The notes beneath the pieces are model-generated. The model worked only from the letters and a program-made list of their open reading frames with translations, did no database searches and was not told where the DNA came from. Of a stretch of DNA of 25,036 bases, positions 1-6,781 are shown piece after piece. The translations under genes were made by a program, and so were the position numbers. Source of the DNA: JBFYTX01 sp964442335 (GTDB taxonomy: Bacteria; Chloroflexota; Dehalococcoidia; Dehalococcoidales; RBG-16-60-22); NCBI GenBank assembly GCA_964442335.1, contig CAYTZI010000012.1, positions 1 through 25,036 of the forward strand, given 5' to 3'. Numbering within the stretch: position 1 is the first letter of the stretch; each line of letters opens with the position of its first letter.

Positions 1-148
1 TCAGCTCGCTGGGGTCGAACTTGCTCCAGACCCCCTGCGGCCCGCGGAAGTCCGGCACGCTCGACTCCGTGCTGAAGCCCGCCCCCGTAAAGACAACGAT
101 TTTCTTCGCTTCGAGTATCATTCCGGCAACAGCTTCAATATTATCCAT
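1..148 (-). CDS. Sir2-family NAD-dependent protein deacetylase, N-terminal part (runs off the window start)
   Basis: The first 49 codons are present and the rest lies beyond base 1. The translation contains the sirtuin NAD-binding motif GAGFS at about residues 22-26, then PDFRG at 33-37 and a GVW segment. That is the classic opening of a CobB-type deacylase, which removes acyl groups from protein lysines using NAD. Two adjacent ATG codons (151 and 148) are possible starts. The GGAGG at 153-157 fits the second one better (4-nt spacing), so that one is used. The gene lies 74 bp downstream of the thymidylate-synthase-like gene on the same strand and could belong to its operon. The motifs match housekeeping sirtuins rather than the divergent SIR2 domains of anti-phage systems, but only the N-terminus can be judged. 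Confidence 0.85.
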   Translation of the reverse strand, partial: MDNIEAVAGMILEAKKIVVFTGAGFSTESSVPDFRGPQGVWSKFDPSEL

Positions 149-222
149 CATTCCTCCATATCGTCGTTCTAAGGGGTTCTGGTTACGGTATTTGTATATT
201 TACTGGTTATCAGTTTTTGTCC

Positions 223-870
223 CTACTCTCCCCGCACCACCGACCTCGCCAGCTCCCAAGCATATTCATAAAGATGCAGCCCTTTGCTCATCGCCACCAG
301 CTCGCCGTCTTCAACGCCTATCTCGCTGGCCATGTATTCCTTGAGCAGCTGGATGGCCGCCAGGTTCGAGGGGAAGCCCGCCCACAGGTCCCACGACCTG
401 AAGTAAACGATAAAGTTCAGCCTGCCATCGCGTATCCTGGTGTCTATCATCCTCAGGCACGGAGGGTCGGCCAAGTAAATGGACTGCTCGTTCCCCACGG
501 ACATGTAGGCCTGGTTGGTGTTATGGCCGTCCTCCCGATACATGCGGATGACCTCGGCAATCTGCTTTTCCAGGTACTGGCCGTAGGTATATTGCTCCGT
601 TTCCGCCTTGTGGGCCGTCATCAGGTACGGCAGGTAGTCCTCGACGTACTCCATGGTGCTCGGCGGCGGCACGCCCTGCGGTACGTCCGGTATCAGCGGC
701 CGGGTGCCGGGGTACCTTACCTGGACGGCGACGAGGTCAAGCTCCTTACGCCGCTGTCCCGCGTAGCTCCCACGGTCGATTTTATATTCATAGCCCTCAT
801 CAAGCGTTTTACATATGCACAAAAACCATGCCTCGGAGAGGTCTCTCGCATCGATGATGGATATCTTCAC
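223..870 (-). CDS. Thymidylate synthase family protein (archaeal-type, short)
   Basis: A 215-residue member of the thymidylate synthase fold, which normally methylates dUMP to dTMP using methylenetetrahydrofolate. Against E. coli ThyA the catalytic residues keep a constant offset of 8: Cys138 in PPCL (Cys146), Arg158-Ser159-x-Asp161 (Arg166, Ser167, Asp169), Asn169 (Asn177), His199 and Tyr201 (His207, Tyr209). A YG pair near residue 96 may correspond to Tyr94. The length resembles the short archaeal-type enzymes (about 220 residues) rather than the 264-residue E. coli form. The start is GTG, and its GTGA overlaps the stop of the upstream gene by 4 bp, so translation is probably coupled. The family also includes deoxynucleotide hydroxymethylases, so the exact substrate is inferred. 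The stop is TAG at 223-225. Confidence 0.8.
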   Translation of the reverse strand: MKISIIDARDLSEAWFLCICKTLDEGYEYKIDRGSYAGQRRKELDLVAVQVRYPGTRPLIPDVPQGVPPPSTMEYVEDYLPYLMTAHKAETEQYTYGQYLEKQIAEVIRMYREDGHNTNQAYMSVGNEQSIYLADPPCLRMIDTRIRDGRLNFIVYFRSWDLWAGFPSNLAAIQLLKEYMASEIGVEDGELVAMSKGLHLYEYAWELARSVVRGE

Positions 871-1571
871 TTCATACCTCTCACCAGCGCGAAGAACCTG
901 TCCTGGTACTCCTCAAAGACGCCCCACTGGTTCAGCTCGCGCTCGAGATCGTGGGCTTTAATCTCGCCGCGCGCCACCTGACCGAACATCTCCTCTATCG
1001 CCTGCCTCGCGCCGACCGGTATGCCGCCGCGGCTCATCCCCAGAAGACCCCTCCTACCCAGCTGGGCGATATTGTCCGGCGCCGAGCGCGTGCTTATCTC
1101 GTAGATAAACTTCAGCAGAGATACGTCCCAGAGGTCGTCCTGCCCTTTGATGATGGACATGAGCGGGTCGCCCTTTTTATCGATGTCCGCATTGAGCCTG
1201 TCCACCACCGCCAGCCAGTTGTCGGAGACGATATTCAGACCCCTGGGCTCGTTTTTATAGGCATAGAATATACCGGGCGCGTCCGGGCCGTGCATCCTCA
1301 GGAGGTTTTCAAAATAGCGGCGGGCGTCGTAGCTGAACCCCTCCAGCTGAGTGAGGTAATAAGGGGTAACGATTTTCGGCCGCTCGGCGATAACCCTGCC
1401 TTCGCGAATCACTGTTTCGTCGGTACTACCGGCAATCTCCGAGTAGACCGGCTCGGTCACCAGGTAGTAATAGATATTGGTAATGCCGAACGTATCAAGA
1501 TGCTGCCGGGGGTGCCGCAGTATCTCCGTGCGGCGCGCCGCGTTCTCGATTCTTTCGCTATCGATATCCAT
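867..1571 (-). CDS. Conserved-looking hypothetical protein, 234 aa, coupled to the thymidylate-synthase-like gene
   Basis: I do not recognise this family. The 234-residue protein is soluble, with no signal peptide or membrane segment. It is moderately charged and mixed in predicted secondary structure, with a Tyr-rich N-terminal third (YYYLVTEPVY near residue 33), a central DxLWDVSLLKFIYEIS stretch and a helical C-terminus. It begins at ATG 1571, 8 bp after the previous gene, with a purine-rich GAGAAG upstream. Its TGA overlaps the GTG start of the thymidylate-synthase-like gene. The tight spacing implies co-expression and perhaps a joint role. Reading-frame integrity and base composition like the neighbours support a real gene. 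No function is proposed. Confidence 0.7.
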   Translation of the reverse strand: MDIDSERIENAARRTEILRHPRQHLDTFGITNIYYYLVTEPVYSEIAGSTDETVIREGRVIAERPKIVTPYYLTQLEGFSYDARRYFENLLRMHGPDAPGIFYAYKNEPRGLNIVSDNWLAVVDRLNADIDKKGDPLMSIIKGQDDLWDVSLLKFIYEISTRSAPDNIAQLGRRGLLGMSRGGIPVGARQAIEEMFGQVARGEIKAHDLERELNQWGVFEEYQDRFFALVRGMK

Positions 1572-1579
1572 GTTTCTTC

Positions 1580-2170
1580 TCAGTTGATAACCGCGAGCTC
1601 GCGCTTATAATCGTCGAGCAGCGTCAGGTACTGCGCCTCCATCTGCGCCTGGAGGCGCTGCCATTCTTCGAGGAACTGGGGCTGATTTTCAATATCTATA
1701 TTTACCCGGGCGTTAACGCCGGTCTTCTGGCGGATAGCCTCCTGGATTTTAGCGTCGAACTCGGCTTTCAGGGACTCGTATGCCTGCTTCTTCTGCTTGG
1801 CGCCCTCCTGCACATAGTGGTCCAGGACATGCCTCATCTTGCTGAACACGTTCTCCACCGCCACTTTATCATCCTTGATGGCTTTGATCCCGTCCATCGC
1901 CTTTTTGTTGGTCCGGCGGGCGGCTTCATTCCGGGGGAGGCTGATATTTCTCAGGAGAATATCGGAAATACCGGCGGTGATGAACTTCCTGGCTTTATCA
2001 TCAAACTTTTTAACTTCATTCACCAGGTTCGTGTCTTCCTTGAGGTAAAGCGCAGCCAGCTTCTCTCCCTCCGGAGCGTATTTCCACTTCAGACGCTCCT
2101 CCTCGGTCGGCTCGCCTATTTTTTCCAGCTTTTCTCTGGCTATCTCGGCAGCGCTCTTTATCTCGCCCAT
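1580..2170 (-). CDS. Hypothetical charged helical protein, 196 aa
   Basis: Family not recognised. The protein is rich in Lys, Glu, Ala and Gln and should be almost wholly helical, with coiled-coil-like stretches at about residues 90-145 and 160-195 and no membrane segment. It opens with MGEIKSAAEIAREKLEKIG. The start is ATG 2170 with a GGAGG 7 nt upstream, and a TATAAT box lies at 2218-2223, so this is probably the first gene of the operon that continues into the 234-aa protein, the thymidylate-synthase-like protein and perhaps Sir2. A structural, scaffold or nucleic-acid-binding role would fit the composition, but nothing in the sequence proves it. Confidence 0.7.
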   Translation of the reverse strand: MGEIKSAAEIAREKLEKIGEPTEEERLKWKYAPEGEKLAALYLKEDTNLVNEVKKFDDKARKFITAGISDILLRNISLPRNEAARRTNKKAMDGIKAIKDDKVAVENVFSKMRHVLDHYVQEGAKQKKQAYESLKAEFDAKIQEAIRQKTGVNARVNIDIENQPQFLEEWQRLQAQMEAQYLTLLDDYKRELAVIN

Positions 2171-2217
2171 TCAAAACCTCCGGACATTTGAACACAATAA
2201 ATTCGATTTCAATAAAT

Positions 2218-2253
2218 ATTATACTACAATGAGAATGTGTCAGAAAGACACAT
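2218..2253 (-). promoter_or_regulatory. Promoter with overlapping 19-bp palindromic operator
   Basis: On the minus strand a perfect -10 box TATAAT lies at 2223-2218. Seventeen bases upstream, where the -35 should be, there is no good -35 hexamer. Instead there is a perfect palindrome at 2235-2253: arms ATGTGTC and GACACAT around AGAAA. A dyad in that place is typical of a repressor or activator site. The regulator is not known. Confidence 0.5.
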
Positions 2254-2279
2254 GAGAAAAACCGGAAACAAACCTGTGA

Positions 2280-2328
2280 GGCGTTACGTTATTAACGGAG
2301 TTTACCGGTTATTTCCCCGAACAACGCC
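2280..2328. other. Weak long-arm inverted repeat in the 210-bp gap between genes
   Basis: GGCGTT at 2280-2285 is complementary to AACGCC at 2323-2328, with further short complementary bits inside. It lies downstream of the DUF4389 gene and upstream of the promoter at 2218-2253. There is no T-run, so it is not a standard terminator. Nothing else was seen in 2254-2380. Confidence 0.25.
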
Positions 2329-2380
2329 GCTCAATGATAATTGACAAAATGAAATACTATGCTCTGATTGCTTAAGTTAT

Positions 2381-2680
2381 CTATTCTTTTCCGCTGAAAG
2401 GGGGGTATACGTCTGTCTTGAAAGTCATGTATGCCGCAACGTTGTTAGCCCACCGCAAATATCCCACCGTGTAATCAAACATTCCTTTGGGGTATTTCCC
2501 GGCGAAGAGAACCGCCCAGAAAGCCAGGAACTGCACCACGGCCACGCCTATCCCATAGAAAAAAAGGCATATACCATGAGGGATTCCAACATATAGCCAG
2601 CCGAAAAATGTCCTCAAGAGAAGAACGCCGCGAGAGAGCTTTTCAGGATAATCGATCTTTAAAGTAGCCGGATAACTCAT
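2381..2680 (-). CDS. DUF4389 domain-containing membrane protein
   Basis: A 99-residue protein that is essentially one DUF4389 unit. It has the YPEKLSRG opening, an IPH motif at about residues 33-35, two adjacent hydrophobic segments (about 20-40 and 42-62), then GKYPKGMFDY, a VGYLRWANNVAAYM stretch and the ending TDVYPPF. Those landmarks are characteristic of the family. It should be an inner-membrane protein, and the molecular role of the family is not known to me. The start is ATG 2680 with GGAGG about 9 nt upstream and its own near-consensus promoter, so it looks like a single-gene transcript. Many family members carry two or more such units, while this one has only one. Confidence 0.85.
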   Translation of the reverse strand: MSYPATLKIDYPEKLSRGVLLLRTFFGWLYVGIPHGICLFFYGIGVAVVQFLAFWAVLFAGKYPKGMFDYTVGYLRWANNVAAYMTFKTDVYPPFSGKE

Positions 2681-2712
2681 CTTGACACACCTCCATGTTT
2701 AAAAGTAAGCTG

Positions 2713-2741
2713 ATTGTACTTCTGGTCCATGGAAATGTCAA
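2713..2741 (-). promoter_or_regulatory. Sigma-70-type promoter for the DUF4389 gene
   Basis: On the minus strand a perfect -35 TTGACA (2741-2736) is followed after 17 bases by TACAAT (2718-2713), 5 of 6 to consensus. The start codon is 32 bases downstream of the -10. Confidence 0.65.
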
Positions 2742-2779
2742 GAATATCGCGAACTATTCACGATATATCAGATAGCTGC

Positions 2780-4372
2780 TTATCTTTGCTTTTTCTCTTT
2801 TACCAGCCACCACTCCAGCCCGTCCGCCAGCGCCAGCCAGCTTGCCTCGATAATGTTCGTCGAAGCTCCCACCGTCCGCCACTCTCTTTCACCGTCGCTG
2901 GACTCGATGAGCACGCGCACCTGCGACTCCGTGCCGGTGCTCTCTTCCAGGATGCGCACCTTATAGTCCACCAGCTTGACCTGCTGGAGGCTGGGGTAAA
3001 ACTGCAAAAGGGCTTTCCGCAGGGCCATGTCCAGCGCGTTTACCGGGCCATCGCCTTCCGCCGCGGTATGTATGACCTCCCCGCCGACCTTCACCTTTAC
3101 CATGGCCTCGGAAATCATTGTCTCGGCATCTTTCCGCGTGGAGGGCCGCCGCTTCGATTCCACCACGACCATGAAATCGATTAACTCGAAAGGCGGCTTG
3201 TAGTCGGGCCGGGCGCGGTGGAGCAAAAGCTCGAAGGAGGCCTCGGCGTTCTCGTATTGGAAACCGCAGCTCTCCAGCTGCTTGACTTTTGCCAGGAGGT
3301 CTTTGACCTCTTTTTCACCGTTGCCCAGGTCTATATCGAGCTCCCTGGCTTTAGCGACGATGTTGCGCTTGCCGGACTGCTCGGAGACCACCGTGCGCTG
3401 GAGGTTACCCACCTTGGCGGGGTCGATATGCTGGTAGGCTTCCGGCCACTTGGTCATCCCGTCCATGTGATAACCCGCTTTGTGGCTGAAGGCGCTGGAG
3501 CCCACGTACGGGGCATACGGGTCGGGGGTCTTGTTGGCTATCTCGCTGACGGCGCGTGATATCTCCGTCAGCCTGGCAAGCTGCCCGTCGGTAACGCAGT
3601 CGATGCCCATTTTGAGCTTTAAAACAGGTATCACGAGGCACAGGTTGGCGTTGCCGGTGCGCTCGCCGTAGCCGTTGATTGTCCCCTGCACCTGTATAGC
3701 GCCCGCCTGCACCGCCGCCAGCGTATTGGCCAGCGCCAGACCGCTATCGTTATGGCAGTGAATCCCCAGCGGAACGTTCGTCGCTCTGGCCGCGTTAGTC
3801 ACCGCCTTTTTGACTTCGTCGGGCAGAGCACCGCCGTTGGTATCGCAGAGCACCAGGCACTTAGCGCCGGACTCCGCAGCGACCTCGAGTGTTTTAAGCG
3901 CATATACCTTGTTGGACTTATACCCGTCGAAAAAGTGCTCGGCGTCAAAGAAAACGTCGATACTCTTCGCTTTCAGATATCGTACGGAGTCGGCAATCAT
4001 GCTGAGGTTTTCTTCCAGCGTTGTCTTGAGGACGCGTACTACCTGCAAATCCGAGCTTTTAGCAACAATCGTGGCTAATTTGACGCCGGCTTCAACCAGC
4101 ATGATGAGGTTATTGTCCTCTTCCGCGCGGGTATCGTGACGTCGCGTACTTCCGAAAGCCACGATGCGTGCGTTCTTCAGAGAAAGGTCACCGACCCTCT
4201 TATAGAACTCGGCGTCCTTGGGATTAGAGCCAGGCCAGCCGCCTTCGATATAGAGAATACCAAGCTCGTCCAGCTTCCGGGCGATGTCAAGTTTGTCCAC
4301 GACGGAGAAGGAAATCCCTTCGCTCTGCGCGCCGTCTCTTAATGTGGTATCGTAAAGTTCGATCGATGCCAA
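2780..4372 (-). CDS. cimA: (R)-citramalate synthase
   Basis: Condenses pyruvate and acetyl-CoA to (R)-citramalate, the first step of isoleucine synthesis from pyruvate. The 530-residue length is usual for the family. The N-terminal TIM barrel has DTTLRDGAQ at about residues 8-16, the EGGWPGSNPKD motif that marks citramalate rather than isopropylmalate synthases, HCHNDSGLA, and NGYGERTGNANL. A C-terminal LeuA-type regulatory domain covers roughly the last 110 residues and suggests feedback control, probably by isoleucine. The start is TTG at 4372, one base after the leuB stop, with a GGAGGA inside the leuB end as ribosome-binding site. It is the last gene of the operon. Its product feeds LeuC, LeuD and LeuB, which also serve leucine synthesis. 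No threonine deaminase gene is seen here, consistent with the citramalate route. Confidence 0.93.
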   Translation of the reverse strand: MASIELYDTTLRDGAQSEGISFSVVDKLDIARKLDELGILYIEGGWPGSNPKDAEFYKRVGDLSLKNARIVAFGSTRRHDTRAEEDNNLIMLVEAGVKLATIVAKSSDLQVVRVLKTTLEENLSMIADSVRYLKAKSIDVFFDAEHFFDGYKSNKVYALKTLEVAAESGAKCLVLCDTNGGALPDEVKKAVTNAARATNVPLGIHCHNDSGLALANTLAAVQAGAIQVQGTINGYGERTGNANLCLVIPVLKLKMGIDCVTDGQLARLTEISRAVSEIANKTPDPYAPYVGSSAFSHKAGYHMDGMTKWPEAYQHIDPAKVGNLQRTVVSEQSGKRNIVAKARELDIDLGNGEKEVKDLLAKVKQLESCGFQYENAEASFELLLHRARPDYKPPFELIDFMVVVESKRRPSTRKDAETMISEAMVKVKVGGEVIHTAAEGDGPVNALDMALRKALLQFYPSLQQVKLVDYKVRILEESTGTESQVRVLIESSDGEREWRTVGASTNIIEASWLALADGLEWWLVKEKKQR

Positions 4373-4373
4373 T

Positions 4374-5468
4374 TTATCCTCCGACCTTCCCGGCGATGAT
4401 GTCCCCCATCTCCCCGGTCCCCAGCTTTCTTTTGCCTACGCTCATTATATCATAGGTGCGGTAGCCCTCGTTCAGGGCGTCCTCGACGGCCTTTTCAATC
4501 GCCGAGGCCTCTTTTTCCAAAGCCAGCGAGTAGCGCAGCATCATGGCGGCGCTTAGGATGGTGGCAATTGGGTTCGCCATATCGAGTCCGGCGCGGCGCG
4601 GCGCGCTACCGTGGATGGGCTCGTAAAGGCCGAATATTTTAGCGCCAGACTGCGGCACGCCAGCGATACTCGCCGAGGGCAGCATGCCCATCGAGCCGGC
4701 CAGCATCGAGGCTTCATCCGTGAGTATGTCCCCGAAGGTGTTTTCCGTCACCAGGGTATCAAGATATTTCGGGTTCTGGATAATCCTCATCGAGCAGGCG
4801 TCCACGAGCATGTGCTCCAGCTCAACGTCCGGGTAGTCTTCAGACACCTCCACCGCGACCTGCCGCCAGAGCCTTGACGACTCCAGCACGTTGGCTTTAT
4901 CCACAGAGATGAGCTTTTTCTGGCGACGCTTCGCCATCTCAAAACCGACTCTCACGATGCGCTCAATCTCATGCTCCGAGTAAAGCATGGAGTCTACGGC
5001 CTGGCGTCCTTTTTCCGTCTGCCAGCGCTTCTTGGGCCGGCCGAAGTAGAGTCCACCGGTCAGCTCGCGCACGAAAACGAAGTCGACTCCCCTTATGACC
5101 TCAGGTTTGAGGTTGGTGGAGTCCACGAGCACCGGGTAAACGTGTACCGGCCGCAGGTTGGCGAAAAGCCCCAGGCTTTTACGCAGCTCGAGCAGCCCGT
5201 CTTCCGGGCGGACTTTAGCCAGGGGGTCGTCCCACTTTGGACCGCCCACCGCCCCCAGCAGGACAGCGTCCGCTTTTTTACAGAGCCTGACCGTCTCCGC
5301 GGACACGGCGACTCCCTCCGCGTCTATAGCCGCCCCGCCCACGAGGCGCTCGCTGATATTGAAGATATGCCCGTATCTCTTGCCTATTGCCTGCAGGACC
5401 TTGACGGTCTCGGCGATGACCTCCGGACCGACGCCGTCGCCGGGCAGAACTATCAGGTTAAATCTCAC
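4374..5468 (-). CDS. leuB: 3-isopropylmalate dehydrogenase
   Basis: Oxidatively decarboxylates 3-isopropylmalate with NAD in leucine synthesis, and very likely 3-methylmalate in the citramalate route. The 364-residue length and motifs are typical: GDGVGPEV near residue 10, ADAVLLGAVGGPKWD near 70, RELTGGLYFG near 135, an SVDKANVLE segment near 193, and the C-terminal GTGEMGDII. The start is GTG 5468, directly abutting the TAA of leuD, with GAGGAGG upstream. The start after the stop without a gap, and one base to cimA, indicate translational coupling. It acts in the cytoplasm, as a dimer in known members. Confidence 0.95.
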   Translation of the reverse strand: MRFNLIVLPGDGVGPEVIAETVKVLQAIGKRYGHIFNISERLVGGAAIDAEGVAVSAETVRLCKKADAVLLGAVGGPKWDDPLAKVRPEDGLLELRKSLGLFANLRPVHVYPVLVDSTNLKPEVIRGVDFVFVRELTGGLYFGRPKKRWQTEKGRQAVDSMLYSEHEIERIVRVGFEMAKRRQKKLISVDKANVLESSRLWRQVAVEVSEDYPDVELEHMLVDACSMRIIQNPKYLDTLVTENTFGDILTDEASMLAGSMGMLPSASIAGVPQSGAKIFGLYEPIHGSAPRRAGLDMANPIATILSAAMMLRYSLALEKEASAIEKAVEDALNEGYRTYDIMSVGKRKLGTGEMGDIIAGKVGG

Positions 5469-5972
5469 TTAAACCCTCCTCGTCGCCAGTCTCTTTTTAG
5501 TGTATTCGATAAGCCCACCAGCGGAAATCAACTCCGACATGAAGTCGGGGTACGGTTTGGCCGTGAATACCCTGCCCTTCGTGACGTTCTTAATACGGCC
5601 TTCGGACAGGTCAACTTCGAGGACGTCGCCGGAATCCGTATTCTCCACGGCCTCGGGGCACTCGAGGAGCGGCAGGCCGATATTGATGGCGTTGCGGAAG
5701 AAGATGCGCGCGAAGCTGGCGGCGATAACGCAGGAGACGCCGGCGGCTTTTATAGCCAGCGGGGCGTGCTCGCGCGAGGAGCCGCAGCCGAAGTTGCTGG
5801 TGGCCATAATGATATCTCCGGGCTTTACCTTTTCGAGGAACGTGGCGTCGATGTCCTCCATGCAGTGCTTCGCCAGCTCGGCGGGGTCGGACACGTTAAG
5901 GTAGCGGGCGGGTATGATTACGTCCGTATTGACATCGGCGCCGTATTTAAAGACCTTGCCTTTAAGCTTCAT
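5469..5972 (-). CDS. leuD: 3-isopropylmalate dehydratase small subunit
   Basis: Partner of LeuC in isomerising 2-isopropylmalate to 3-isopropylmalate, and citramalate to 3-methylmalate. At 167 residues it is the short archaeal-type form. Diagnostic motifs are NTDVIIPARYL near residue 15, SNFGCGSSREHAP near 60 and FARIFFRNAINIGLP near 87. The ATG at 5972 was chosen because a GAGG lies 9 nt upstream and the protein then begins MKLKGKVFKYG like other family members. A GTG at 5987 would add five residues but lies inside the repeat next door. The Shine-Dalgarno sequence itself is the edge (GGTGAGGTT) of that repeat. It is separated from leuC by hicAB. Confidence 0.93.
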   Translation of the reverse strand: MKLKGKVFKYGADVNTDVIIPARYLNVSDPAELAKHCMEDIDATFLEKVKPGDIIMATSNFGCGSSREHAPLAIKAAGVSCVIAASFARIFFRNAINIGLPLLECPEAVENTDSGDVLEVDLSEGRIKNVTKGRVFTAKPYPDFMSELISAGGLIEYTKKRLATRRV

Positions 5973-5979
5973 ATTTCTT

Positions 5980-6053
5980 AACCTCACCCCCTGTGTCCCC
6001 CTCTCCTTTGAAGGAGAGGGGGAGGAATACTGAAGAGGGACGAAGTCCCTCTC
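5980..6053. repeat. Intergenic GC-rich palindromic repeat, copy A
   Basis: The plus strand reads AACCTCACCCCCTGTGT, then a near-perfect hairpin at 5997-6022 (12-base arms CCCCCTCTCCTT and AAGGAGAGGGGG), then a second hairpin at 6034-6052 with 8-bp arms around GAA. The same two-hairpin design recurs at 23141-23217 in the opposite orientation, and related modules lie in the element at 18491-18736. It lies between hicB and leuD and contributes the leuD ribosome-binding site. Confidence 0.75.
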
Positions 6054-6071
6054 GCTAACGCACTCCCCTGT

Positions 6072-6473
6072 TTATACTTCTATATATGTTGCGTCAGAAG
6101 AAGGTTCGGGCAAGTTGAACCCATCTTCCTTCAGACCTTCGACATGAAATTTGATAGCTTCCCTGATGTTTTTTTCTGCTTCTTGCCGGGTCTTCCCTGT
6201 GGCGATACAACCAGGTAAATCTGGAGAATAAGCAGAGTAATTGCTTTTTGCTTTTTCAAAAACCACTAAAAATCCCTTGGTCGGTTTATATTTTTCCTTC
6301 AACACTTCTTGAGACGCACTGATTGATATACCAGCTGCCTCGCGTGCTTGCTTGGCTGCTTCCTCGGCCCTCTTACAGTATTCGTCTGCCTTCCGTATAT
6401 TTTCGTCCATTTCGTCTAAAATCTGAGGAAGTGGTTTTGCCATTATTTTAATGTTTTTCCCTATCTTTTCCAT
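6072..6473 (-). CDS. hicB: HicB-like antitoxin with helical N-terminal extension
   Basis: The C-terminal 70 residues are a HicB fold: GFLVVFEKAKSNYSAYSPDLPGC (about 67-89), TGKTRQEAEKNIREAI and an ending VEGLKEDGFNLPEP, as in antitoxins that cover the HicA active site. There is no C-terminal helix-turn-helix or ribbon-helix-helix domain. In its place the first 60 residues form a charged helix rich in Ala, Glu and Lys, which is uncommon for the family. The start is ATG 6473 with GGAAG 8 nt upstream; a second ATG ten codons later has a poorer site. It lies 14 bp after hicA. The pair is visibly more AT-rich than the leu genes on both sides, which suggests acquisition by transfer. Confidence 0.85.
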   Translation of the reverse strand: MEKIGKNIKIMAKPLPQILDEMDENIRKADEYCKRAEEAAKQAREAAGISISASQEVLKEKYKPTKGFLVVFEKAKSNYSAYSPDLPGCIATGKTRQEAEKNIREAIKFHVEGLKEDGFNLPEPSSDATYIEV

Positions 6474-6487
6474 GGTATAGACTTCCT

Positions 6488-6679
6488 TTATTTATTTTTT
6501 AAGCCTGCCTGTTTTAAAATACTGTTTAACGTACCCGGCGCTATCTCATGACCTGTATTCCCAGCGATAGTAACACGTCCTGTTTTAGTCGTATGTTTAT
6601 ACTGGCGATGACTACCCCGAGTGGCTACTAGATACCAGCCTTCATCTTCGATTATCCTGATAATATCACGAACCTTCAT
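6488..6679 (-). CDS. hicA: HicA-type mRNA interferase toxin
   Basis: A 63-residue protein with the complete HicA double-stranded-RNA-binding-like fold: MKVRDIIRIIEDEGWYLV, then RGSHRQYKH with the catalytic histidine at residue 24, a VTIAGN strand, and a GTLNSILKQAGL terminal helix. HicA toxins cut mRNA and are held inactive by HicB. The start is ATG 6679 and the upstream ribosome-binding site is weak. Toxin-first order with the antitoxin 14 bp behind is normal for hicAB. A 102-bp gap separates it from leuC. I found no convincing separate promoter there, so the pair may be transcribed with the leu genes. Confidence 0.88.
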   Translation of the reverse strand: MKVRDIIRIIEDEGWYLVATRGSHRQYKHTTKTGRVTIAGNTGHEIAPGTLNSILKQAGLKNK

Positions 6680-6781
6680 CCAGTATCTTTTTCCCTATAT
6701 TTTTACCAACTTGCTCTCCCACCCCTTCACCCTTTTTGGTTTTCCGGCTTTATACTTCTCTATCTCATGCCCCTCGGCTTC

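Noticed and set aside
1..148. Sir2 plus unknown genes as an anti-phage defence island.
   Set aside because: The visible Sir2 motifs are those of a housekeeping deacylase, and no nuclease, Argonaute or other defence partner is seen.
217..981. Plus-strand frame of 254 codons over the thymidylate-synthase-like gene.
   Set aside because: The minus-strand frame carries all catalytic residues of the family; the plus frame has none.
2745..2775. ATATCG...CGATAT hairpin before the DUF4389 promoter as a terminator for cimA.
   Set aside because: AT-rich 6-bp stem with a long loop and no T-run following it.
4971..5981. Open frame of 336 codons on the plus strand opposite leuB and leuD.
   Set aside because: Shadow frame; it spans the junction of two clear genes on the other strand.
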